Shown one piece after another: positions 1-5,873 of a stretch of DNA of 7,269 nt; position 1 is the first letter of the stretch; each line of letters opens with the position of its first letter. The position numbers were made by a program, and so were the translations under genes. The notes under the pieces were generated by a model, which saw only the letters and a list, made by a program, of their open reading frames with translations, was not told where the DNA came from and made no database searches. Source of the DNA: JBLYYQ01 sp048550035 (GTDB lineage Bacteria > Nitrospinota_A > UBA7883 > JBLYYQ01). The stretch spans positions 1-7,269 of the forward strand of contig JBLYYQ010000069.1 of assembly GCA_048550035.1 (NCBI GenBank). Reading direction: 5' to 3'.

Positions 1-627
1 AATTTTTTTAGCTTCTTCATCACCTTCAGATCGAAACTGCCTTGCAATTCGATTCCGTTCAGCACTCATTCTTTCAAAGACCGCACGTTGGTTTTCAGGT
101 GGGAAATCAGCACGCATAATACGGACATCTACTATTTCGACTCCCATATCTAACTCTTTAACTTTTTGATTAGAGCGCTCTGTTACTTTCTTCATAATAT
201 TGCTACGCTCTCCTGATATTATGTCGTTAAGGTCATTATCACCAAAATCTAATCTCAATTCAGAGAAAATAATATCTCGCAATCTATCTTTTGCAACTCT
301 AGTTGTCCTTGTTCGTTTGTAAAATTTTTCAGGATCAGTGATTCGCCACTTAGCAAAGTTATCGATCACTAAAGTTCGCTTATCACGGGTTACAACATCA
401 GCTGGAGTGATATCATGATCTAAGAGTCGTTTATCATAATAAAAGACATCCTGTATGAATGGAGTTTTAAAGTCTAGCCCAGCTTTAGTTTGTGATCGTA
501 CAAATTTACCAAACTGTGTGATGACTACCTGTTCGTGCTCTTTTACTATAAAAAGTGATTCTAACATAGTTGTAATTATTATGAGCAATCCAATAGGTAG
601 AGCAAATAGGAAAAAGTTAGGCTTCAT
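1..627 (-). CDS. hflC: HflC, SPFH/Band 7 membrane protein (partial, C-terminus beyond the window)
   Basis: HflC pairs with HflK in a large inner-membrane SPFH assembly that encloses the FtsH protease and modulates its action on membrane substrates (family knowledge). The first 209 codons are present and run without a stop to base 1. The protein starts MKPNFFLFALPIG; one hydrophobic segment at about residues 5-21 anchors it, with the rest expected on the periplasmic side. The Band 7 domain starts near residue 25 with EHEQVVITQFGKF, then GLDFKTPFIQDV, YYDKRLL, VVTRDKRTLVIDNFAKWRITDP and FYKRTR, all diagnostic of HflC. Residues about 160-209 (VEIVDVRIMRADFPPENQRAVFERM, then AERNRIARQFRSEG) are the helical region that closes the SPFH domain. 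Family members are about 280-330 residues, so roughly the last quarter to third is missing. The ATG (complement 625-627) shares one base with the hflK stop codon, and a GAGGTG Shine-Dalgarno lies inside the end of hflK, so translation is probably coupled. Confidence 0.95.
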   Translation of the reverse strand, partial: MKPNFFLFALPIGLLIIITTMLESLFIVKEHEQVVITQFGKFVRSQTKAGLDFKTPFIQDVFYYDKRLLDHDITPADVVTRDKRTLVIDNFAKWRITDPEKFYKRTRTTRVAKDRLRDIIFSELRLDFGDNDLNDIISGERSNIMKKVTERSNQKVKELDMGVEIVDVRIMRADFPPENQRAVFERMSAERNRIARQFRSEGDEEAKKI

Positions 628-1685
628 TATTGCACCTCTTTAATTTTATGTTTGACCGACTCTAGATTAAGTAGCGGGAGCACATTCTTAACTGAAGGAT
701 CAATGATTATGGTGTCGACATTTTGTAACACCTCTTCCATCATCTCGATCTGGAGTCTCTTTTTAGTGATGTTAGGAGCTTTACGATACTCACCTAGCTG
801 CAGTAAAAATCGAGCCGCATCACCTTTTGCTCTATCAATTTTTGATTCTCTATATCCTTTTGCTTGAGCAATAATTCTTGCAGCTTCACCTCTAGCTTCA
901 GGGATGATTGCATTTCGATAACCTTCTGCTTCGCTTTTTTTACGATCTTTGTCTTCACCTGCGTTATTAACATCACGAAATGCCTCTGCAACCGGTTCAG
1001 GAGGTGCCACATCTTGTAACTGAACTAGCTGAATAGAAATACCACTGTTATATAGATCAAGTGTCTGCTGAATTAAATCGTGAACCGATTGCTGAACAAT
1101 TGCCTTACCAAATGTTAGAACAGAATCTACATCTGTATTGCCAACAATGTCGCGCAATGCAGACTCTGAGACGGCTTTAACAGTCTTTTTCAGATCTCGA
1201 TCTCCTAATACACGCTCAACATCGGCAATCGAGAAAATGAAGTCTTCAGGTGACGATACTATATACTGGACAGTCATCTGTGCCGTAATAATGTTGGTCC
1301 CTTGTGTTAGCATTTCGCTCTCTTTTAAAAGATCTGCTTTACTAATAGAGTCACGGTTGCTTCGAAATCCGATTTCAATTCTCTTGATCCCTTCCGTATT
1401 GACTTTGATAGCTTCACCGATCGGAAATGGTGGAATCCAGCCAAGACCAGGACCAGTAGTCTTCAAATGCTTGCCAAATATTAGCAATACTGCTTGCTCT
1501 TGAAGTTCAACTTTATATATGCCAGATGCCATCCAAATAGCAAATAGTGCAGCTATAAACATTCCTACATAATATGGGGTAATGGGTGGCATCTTGAAAT
1601 CATTGATGTTGGGGATATTAGGCATATTATCAAATCCGCCAGCCCCTCTGCCAAACTGAGCATTACGTCTTATAGAATCAAACAT
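627..1685 (-). CDS. hflK: HflK, SPFH/Band 7 membrane protein, FtsH modulator
   Basis: HflK is the partner of HflC in the FtsH-associated SPFH complex of the inner membrane. The 352-residue protein has a short N-terminal tail of about 38 residues with a small Gly-rich patch (FGRGAGGF), one membrane segment at about 39-56, and a Band 7/SPFH domain at about 58-255 beginning VELQEQAVLLIFGKH. Typical HflK motifs follow: GPGLGWIPPFPIGEAI (78-93), KESEMLTQGTNII (121-133), QMTVQYIVSSPEDFIF (136-151), ALRDIVGNTDVDSVLT (176-191) and LQDVAPPEPVAEAFRDV (223-239). An Ala/Glu/Lys/Arg-rich helix covers about 240-300. At 352 residues it is shorter than the E. coli protein (about 420), mainly in the N-terminal Gly-rich tail and the C-terminus. 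An in-frame stop lies just upstream, so ATG at 1685 is the only reasonable start, yet the nearest AGGAG (complement 1701-1705) is 15 nt away, unusually far. It is first in an operon with hflC; no hfq or hflX lies upstream. Confidence 0.96.
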   Translation of the reverse strand: MFDSIRRNAQFGRGAGGFDNMPNIPNINDFKMPPITPYYVGMFIAALFAIWMASGIYKVELQEQAVLLIFGKHLKTTGPGLGWIPPFPIGEAIKVNTEGIKRIEIGFRSNRDSISKADLLKESEMLTQGTNIITAQMTVQYIVSSPEDFIFSIADVERVLGDRDLKKTVKAVSESALRDIVGNTDVDSVLTFGKAIVQQSVHDLIQQTLDLYNSGISIQLVQLQDVAPPEPVAEAFRDVNNAGEDKDRKKSEAEGYRNAIIPEARGEAARIIAQAKGYRESKIDRAKGDAARFLLQLGEYRKAPNITKKRLQIEMMEEVLQNVDTIIIDPSVKNVLPLLNLESVKHKIKEVQ

Positions 1686-1732
1686 ACAGGTTTATTTAAA
1701 CTCCTATCTATCTCATTAGTTGATGAGCTGTA

Positions 1733-1761
1733 GATATAACATTTCCATTTTGTGATGTCAA
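1733..1761 (-). promoter_or_regulatory. sigma70-type promoter for hflKC
   Basis: On the minus strand there is a perfect -35 box TTGACA (complement of 1756-1761), a 17-nt spacer and a -10-like TATATC (complement of 1733-1738; four of six bases match TATAAT). Transcription would start near 1725, giving a leader of about 40 nt before the hflK ATG. That leader contains a small inverted repeat, CTCAT/ATGAG with a 6-nt loop (1712-1727), just 5' of the distant AGGAG. Role inferred from motif match and position only. Confidence 0.6.
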
Positions 1762-1942
1762 TTATACCTCAGCAAGTAGCCCTTTTAAAACAATAGCTTG
1801 TATGTGTTGTTTTATTAATAAGGGACAGTAGGAGGCAGATTAGCATAGAAATTATCAGAAAGGAAGTGAATTTTTAAGATGTAGAAACTGTTTCCGGCAA
1901 CGTTAATCATTTTAGATTTCTTAGCGAGCAGTCTCTATTTAA
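1762..1942. other. gene-free stretch upstream of hflK with a possible acetyltransferase N-terminal relic
   Basis: No complete gene is visible between the hflK promoter and the GNAT fragment at 1943. A short plus-strand open frame runs from 1885 to a TGA at 2005-2007 and reads KLFPATLIILDFLASSLYLTE near its start. This faintly resembles the 'IRPAT..D' opening of GNAT acetyltransferases, in a different frame from the GNAT-like C-terminal piece that follows. If real, the two would be the ends of one gene with its middle deleted. The match is weak and could be chance. Confidence 0.25.
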
Positions 1943-2059
1943 CAGAAGGCGACCTGTGGCTTACTAGATTCTGCAGTTCAGAGAAAAGCCGCTCACAAAT
2001 TATATGATAAGCTTGGGTTTATTAATACCTCCAATAATTATAATAAATTCTTAGATTAA
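1943..2059 (+). pseudogene. GNAT-type N-acetyltransferase, C-terminal remnant
   Basis: The frame between the stop at 1940-1942 and the TAA at 2057-2059 encodes 38 residues, including LLDSAVQRKAAHKLYDKLGF and ending NKFLD. The pattern L-D-S-x-x-x-x-R-x-A-A-H-x-L-Y-x-K-L-G-F is the classic last conserved block of GNAT acetyltransferases, the beta-strand and helix ending in the A-x-x-x-Y-x-x-x-G-F motif. The acetyl-CoA binding motif (Q/R-x-x-G-x-G/A) and the rest of the domain are absent and no start codon with a ribosome site is present, so this is a gene relic. It ends 3 nt before the transporter start at 2063 and in the same frame, suggesting that the two genes were once neighbours in one transcript. 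The recognition rests on a short motif. Confidence 0.5.
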
Positions 2060-2062
2060 CAA

Positions 2063-2816
2063 ATGAAAAATCGGTATAACAAATTTTTATTAAATGATTC
2101 TTTGTTCGGAGCATCTTTAGTTCTTCTGGCAACCTTGCTACTTTCATTTAGGTCGATTCTAGTAAAATTAGCATATATTGAGGAAGTGGCTCTGATGGAT
2201 TTATTCTATTATCGTTTTCTTTTTACCTTACCTTTATTGCTAGGCTTTGCTTTTTATAAAAAGCAAAAAGATCTTTTTACTACCATTCTTAATAAGAGAA
2301 TTGCTATTAGCTGCATATTGGCAGGTTTCTTTGGCTACTATCTAGCGACATTATCGGATTTTTATTCACTGAAATTAATTGATGCTAATATCAATAGAAT
2401 CACATTATATACATTTCCTGCCTATGTTTTAATATTAAATTCAGTTGTTGAAAAAAGAGTTCCACAAGCAAAGGACATATTCTTTTTTACATTAGTGCAA
2501 ATTGGGCTATTCTTTGTTCTAGGAGGGTTTAATTTATATCTAACATCAACCAATAAAACAGGGGCAGTTTTAGCCTTACTAGCTGCTATCAGCTACTCAA
2601 TATATATTATCATTAATCAACAAACTGGTAAGAAAATTGGCAGCATTTTATTTACTACTTATGCAGTAACATTTTCTTTTATATTTATAAATATTCATTT
2701 CTTATGCAGTTTTTAATCCTGAAATCAGTCATGCTATTTCAAATAAAGGTTTCATCATAATTGTCATTATGGCGATATTGTCAATTGCATTGTTCAAAAA
2801 TTTGCATAAAATGTAA
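2063..2816 (+). pseudogene. EamA/DMT-family transporter, frameshifted and 3'-truncated
   Basis: The first frame (2063-2716, 217 residues) is a very hydrophobic protein with about seven membrane segments near residues 15-36, 47-64, 80-97, 108-126, 138-155, 166-184 and 195-212. The opening (LLATLLLSFRSILVKLAY), the first-half ending (PAYVLILNSVVEKRVPQAKD) and the second-half opening (TGAVLALLAAISYSIYII) match the two-repeat layout of EamA drug/metabolite transporters. The frame stops at 2714-2716, but the +1 frame continues sensibly from GCA at 2706: AVFNPEISHAISNKGFIIIVIMAILSIALF, a loop and eighth membrane segment, to a TAA at 2814-2816. One extra base between about 2690 and 2705 would explain this. 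Even when joined, the product is about 250 residues against the usual 280-300, so the last two segments are missing. No clear ribosome site precedes the ATG. The substrate cannot be inferred. A sequencing error could explain the frameshift but not the missing 3' end. Confidence 0.8.
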
Positions 2817-2865
2817 GCAAACCAGAGGCTCAAACCGCTCGTTCGCGTGAATTTATGCAAATTTT
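2797..2865. repeat. 14-bp perfect inverted repeat at the broken end of the transporter
   Basis: AAAATTTGCATAAA (2797-2810) is repeated as its exact reverse complement TTTATGCAAATTTT at 2852-2865, with 41 nt between. The left arm overlaps the final codons of the transporter remnant, so the repeat sits where homology to the family ends. It could be a large hairpin, a small element's ends or a recombination site. The right arm has no T-tract beyond its own TTTT, so a simple terminator is possible but not compelling. A smaller CGTTA-AA-TAACG palindrome follows at 2886-2897. Confidence 0.6.
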
Positions 2866-3199
2866 AAGGAATTTAGTTCCATAACCGTTAAATAACGAAC
2901 AAAGGTTTAGCTTCGAGGATAGGTTCTTTCTAGGGCAAATGAAGCCGCAGGTATATTCGTATCAGATGAAGTCACAACCTTTCGCACCTATATAACTTTA
3001 GTTTTGCTTGAATGGCGTTTTGCTTTCTAACTCCCACGGCTATGAGAATAAGGATACGAGGTTTTTTTTGGGGCATAACAGTTGCTTACTTTTCACGGGG
3101 TTAAACTGATTAGCAAACGATATTAACTATTCTATAGGATCTGCAGAATCTTCACTCTAGTTCATCCGTTAGTTTTAAATCGCCTAGTTGCTTGATAGG
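2866..3199. other. gene-free spacer before the lipoprotein tandem
   Basis: No coding frame of convincing length or composition is visible on either strand. It contains an eight-T run at 3062-3069 without a clear stem before it. Two short segments, TTGCTTTCTAAC (3020-3031) and GATTAGCAAAC (3108-3118), recur in the same order upstream of the second lipoprotein gene (5649-5660 and 5679-5689), suggesting that the duplicated segment once reached further upstream than the clearly aligned block. Confidence 0.5.
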
Positions 3200-3338
3200 G
3201 ATTGGTCTGACTCTCTAGGTTATTACTGCTCTTGAGCTCATCTGCCTCGACTAAGTTTTTATCGCCAGGCAAGCTTTTTTTGAGGTATTATAGATAGAAG
3301 GTAATAAATAGTAAATCAGAAAAAAGCGAGGCAAATAA
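3200..3338 (+). repeat. duplicated upstream block, copy 1
   Basis: About 139 bp directly upstream of the first lipoprotein gene aligns nearly throughout with 5733-5873 upstream of the second. Shared segments include GATTGGTCTGAC, CTAAGTTTTTATCGCCAG, GGTATTATAGATAGAAGGTAA and AATAGTAAATCAGAAAA. The block carries the candidate promoter and ribosome site, so the gene was duplicated together with its control region. Confidence 0.85.
3262..3291 (+). promoter_or_regulatory. candidate promoter of lipoprotein copy 1
   Basis: A -10-like TATTAT (3286-3291; five of six consensus bases) is preceded at an 18-nt spacing by TCGCCA (3262-3267; four of six bases of TTGACA). Both hexamers and the spacing are kept in the second copy, although the surrounding bases have drifted, which supports function. 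The start would fall near 3298, giving a leader of about 40 nt with GAGG at 3328-3331, 7 nt before the ATG. Confidence 0.45.
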
Positions 3339-5543
3339 ATGAGATTTAAACAGTTTGGGATGACAGTAGTCATGCTTCTACTAACATTTGCGATAGGCGG
3401 TTTTGGATGTAGCAGTAGCAGTATCAGTAGCGATGATTTATGTTGCATATACCGGCAGGGAGATCTAAAGGCTGTTGCACCAGCAGATTTTAGTGCTAGC
3501 ACCAACCTCGCACTAGCTGATGGCGAAATAGGTCCATCTGGTGACCCATACAGTTTCATATTAACAGGCGATGTTGAACTTCCTGAAGGAGCTACTGCAG
3601 ATGGTGTTACCTATGAGTGGACGACTGTAAATGAAGATATAGAAGGTGTAGAAATCAAGACCCCAAATGAGAAATCAACAGCGGTCGAAATCCTAGGTTC
3701 TGTTACAGGGAGAGTAGAATTCAAGCTGACTGTAACATACGGAGAGGAGAGTGATGAGGCGGTAACTACGGTTAAGCTGACATCTGGTATTTTATATGTA
3801 AATGATGCTGCTGATGGATCTAATGGTTCGAGTTGGGATAGTGCACTAGCTGGCAGTGGTGAGACTATGAATCTTCAGAATCTCATAGATACGGCAGGAG
3901 AGGCAATTGACAGCACTGATTTAGAAGCTGTCGAGCTATGGGTGAAAGCTGGTACTTACCTTCCAACATGGAATTGGGGTGCGGGTGATGCAAAGAAGAG
4001 TTCGTTTAGACTGCGCAATGGAGTATCTGTTATAGGTGGTTTTGCAGGTGATGAGAGTTCAAAAAGTGCCAGAGTGAAGTCTACTGAATCTGGTAGGATA
4101 TATTTTAATGAAACAATCTTGTCAGGCGATCTAAATAAAGATGATGATCTAGTAATGGAAGTTCCATGTGAAACCGTTGTTGCTGGTGATTCTACTGGTG
4201 AGGGTGAGTCTCTAAGAATTCCACTGAAAGAGAAGGATGTAGACTGTTCTGAGGAAGGCGCATATGTAACGGAAATCGCTAAACCTTCTTCGTACGCTGA
4301 GAATGTTATCCACATACTCTATCATAATGATGAACCAATTGATAAGACTGCTATATTAGATGGCGTAGTGATAAAAGGTGGTAACGCCTCACCTACCTCT
4401 GATGACAACAGAAATGGAGGCGGGATATACAATTCCGGTCCTGCAAGTCCAACGATAATATCTACTATTGTTGAAAATAATCGCGCAAGGGAGGGTGGTG
4501 GAATTTATAATACTAAAGGAGCATCTCCCACGATAATCTCTTCTATTATTCAATATAATCACGCATATAATGGTGGTGGGATTGCTACTAATGATGGGTC
4601 ATCTCCAAAGATAGAATCATCTATTATTCAATATAATTATGCTAAACAAAAGGGAGGCGGAATTTATACTTGGGAAAACTCACAATCACATGTAACTGCA
4701 TATCTTATTAAATCTAATTACGCAGAGGGCGATGGTGGTGGAGTTAGTGAACTTAATTCAGATTCCTTTTATAGGGCATCTGTTATAAAAAATAACTCTG
4801 CAAAAGATGGTGCTGGTGGCGGATTCTACTCTACAGGTAGTGGAACAGTTACTACAATAACCTCTTCTATTATTCAAAGTAACTTTGCCTTTACGGAGTG
4901 TGGTGGAATTCGTATTGGATACGGTGCTACTCTAGGGTTAGTCAACTCCGCAGTAATCGAGAACATTTCAGGCTCTTCAGGTGCCGGTATTGTCGGTTTG
5001 AATGGTATGAGGAGAATACAGATCTACAACTCAATTGTATCGGATAATATTTCTTATAGAGCTGACCTAGCAAAAAGAATAGAGATAGATTCCAATGGAA
5101 ATAATCTAGACGAGACTCTGGTTTTCTCTAGCATAGTAAAGTCTGTTCCTGCAGAGGATTCGACTGTTAGCGAATCTAAGGTCACATTTTACAATATGCT
5201 TGACGGTACTTCTGCACCGACTCTTGCTGAAATTGATTTTGGGTCATACATTGGCAAGACAGGAGAAACTTATACCCTTCCTAATCCGATCACCAATGTC
5301 AAAAGCATAGCTCCTAACTCAGCTTATAGCAATGCTGGCGTTACAGTCGGTGTGGATGCTGAGGGCGACGACTTCTACTATCAGGATCCTGCAGAGGGTG
5401 GTGAAGATACTTGGTATGACTTTGAGAATGGAGATGTCAGTCGACCTGCTGATCTTACTATTATAACTGGTAGAGATATCCATGGTAATGTTGATGCTGG
5501 AAATCCAGACATCGGTCCAGTAATAATGCCCGCTTTAAACTAA
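3339..5543 (+). CDS. right-handed beta-helix lipoprotein, copy 1 (complete)
   Basis: A 734-residue secreted lipoprotein of unknown specific role, probably displayed on the outer membrane. The signal peptide has K4 and a hydrophobic core at 8-20, ending at G-F-G-C24; position -3 is Gly rather than Leu, an atypical lipobox, and Ser at +2 fits outer-membrane sorting. A Ser/Asp linker follows, then an Ig/PKD-like domain at about 66-147 with VTYEWTT and VEFKLTVTYG. A cap at about 150-265 carries ILYVNDAADGSNGSSWDSAL, the WVKAGTYLPT motif, SVIGGFAGDESS and TILSGDLNKDD, the pattern seen before choice-of-anchor/polymorphic-OMP beta-helices. Coils run at about 338-570 with GGGIYN and SIIQ-N repeats of about 26-28 residues. 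The tail ends GRDIHGNVDAGNPDIG, like choice-of-anchor Q endings. There is no autotransporter barrel. C277 and C303 are kept in copy 2 and may form a disulfide. The linker DLCCIYRQG (34-41 region) is frame-shifted relative to copy 2. The start is fixed by the signal peptide and by GAGG 7 nt upstream. Confidence 0.9.
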   Translation: MRFKQFGMTVVMLLLTFAIGGFGCSSSSISSDDLCCIYRQGDLKAVAPADFSASTNLALADGEIGPSGDPYSFILTGDVELPEGATADGVTYEWTTVNEDIEGVEIKTPNEKSTAVEILGSVTGRVEFKLTVTYGEESDEAVTTVKLTSGILYVNDAADGSNGSSWDSALAGSGETMNLQNLIDTAGEAIDSTDLEAVELWVKAGTYLPTWNWGAGDAKKSSFRLRNGVSVIGGFAGDESSKSARVKSTESGRIYFNETILSGDLNKDDDLVMEVPCETVVAGDSTGEGESLRIPLKEKDVDCSEEGAYVTEIAKPSSYAENVIHILYHNDEPIDKTAILDGVVIKGGNASPTSDDNRNGGGIYNSGPASPTIISTIVENNRAREGGGIYNTKGASPTIISSIIQYNHAYNGGGIATNDGSSPKIESSIIQYNYAKQKGGGIYTWENSQSHVTAYLIKSNYAEGDGGGVSELNSDSFYRASVIKNNSAKDGAGGGFYSTGSGTVTTITSSIIQSNFAFTECGGIRIGYGATLGLVNSAVIENISGSSGAGIVGLNGMRRIQIYNSIVSDNISYRADLAKRIEIDSNGNNLDETLVFSSIVKSVPAEDSTVSESKVTFYNMLDGTSAPTLAEIDFGSYIGKTGETYTLPNPITNVKSIAPNSAYSNAGVTVGVDAEGDDFYYQDPAEGGEDTWYDFENGDVSRPADLTIITGRDIHGNVDAGNPDIGPVIMPALN

Positions 5544-5570
5544 TAAACTGAAGAGGAAGAATTATAGCAA

Positions 5571-5586
5571 CTAAGCATAAGCTTAG
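5571..5586. repeat. small perfect hairpin after lipoprotein copy 1
   Basis: CTAAGC (5571-5576), a 4-nt ATAA loop and GCTTAG (5581-5586) form a perfect 6-bp stem 28 nt after the stop codon. It has no T-tract. It may be part of the 3' untranslated structure together with the stronger hairpin at 5613. Confidence 0.45.
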
Positions 5587-5612
5587 GTTATAGAGATGTA
5601 AGCCGTTCATGC

Positions 5613-5649
5613 ATAAGCCCCATTCACAACTATTGAGAGTGGGGCTTAT
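5613..5649 (+). terminator. terminator-like hairpin of lipoprotein copy 1
   Basis: ATAAGCCCCA (5613-5622) pairs perfectly with TGGGGCTTAT (5640-5649), a 10-bp GC-cored stem with a 17-nt loop that can pair a little further inside (TCA/TGA). The tail TGCTTTCT is only partly T-rich. Placed about 70 nt after the stop and before the promoter of the next copy, it is the best terminator candidate here. Because the stem is flanked by A's on one side and T's on the other, it could act in both directions. Confidence 0.65.
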
Positions 5650-5652
5650 TGC

Positions 5653-5672
5653 TTTCTAACGGAAGTTAGAAA
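5653..5672. repeat. 8-bp hairpin with GGAA tetraloop
   Basis: TTTCTAAC (5653-5660), GGAA and GTTAGAAA (5665-5672) form a perfect 8-bp stem closed by a GNRA-type tetraloop, 3 nt after the terminator-like stem. The left arm falls within a 12-mer also found at 3020-3031, but the right arm has no counterpart there. Function unknown; it may stabilise the 3' end of the transcript. Confidence 0.5.
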
Positions 5673-5732
5673 ATCTAAGATTAGCAAACCGATCGAATTC
5701 CTCTCAAGGTAGAGTGAATTCTAATTCATAGA

Positions 5733-5873
5733 GATTGGTCTGACTGTTCAAGTTATCATTGCTCTTGAGATCATCTGACTCGGCTAAGTTTTTATCGCCA
5801 GACAAGCCTTTTTTGGGGTATTATAGATAGAAGGTAACAAATAGTAAATCAGAAAACAAGAAAGGCAAATAAA
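5733..5873 (+). repeat. duplicated upstream block, copy 2
   Basis: This is the counterpart of 3200-3338 and precedes the second lipoprotein gene. It differs by scattered substitutions and short indels only, for example at the ribosome site, where the first copy has GCGAGGCAAATAA and this one GAAAGGCAAATAAA. The close match extends into the signal peptide codons of both genes. Confidence 0.85.
5795..5824 (+). promoter_or_regulatory. candidate promoter of lipoprotein copy 2
   Basis: TCGCCA (5795-5800), an 18-nt spacer and TATTAT (5819-5824) repeat the hexamers and spacing found upstream of copy 1. The likely ribosome site is AAAGG at 5861-5865, 8 nt before the ATG, slightly weaker than the GAGG of copy 1, so expression of the two copies might differ at translation. 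Confidence 0.45.

Noticed and set aside
1774..1800. Second hflK promoter using TATAAT further upstream on the minus strand
   Set aside because: The -10 match is perfect, but there is no acceptable -35 at 16-18 nt; the TTGACA promoter closer to the gene is better.
2797..2897. Possible integron attC site, suggested by the inverted repeat and a nearby GTTAAAT
   Set aside because: The paired core sites (RYYYAAC and GTTRRRY) are not placed at the ends of the palindrome, and no integrase or cassette layout is visible.
2932..3030. Plus-strand frame reading ANEAAGIFVSDEVTTFRTYI and onward to a stop near 3030
   Set aside because: Protein-like composition, but short, without a start or ribosome site and not recognisable as any family; chance is likely.
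3062..3069. Eight-T run as a terminator
   Set aside because: No stable stem directly precedes it on the plus strand.
3956..4315. Minus-strand open frame opposite lipoprotein copy 1, with a similar one at 6635-6943 opposite copy 2
   Set aside because: They exist in both copies only because the sense genes are paralogous. They have no ribosome site or family features.
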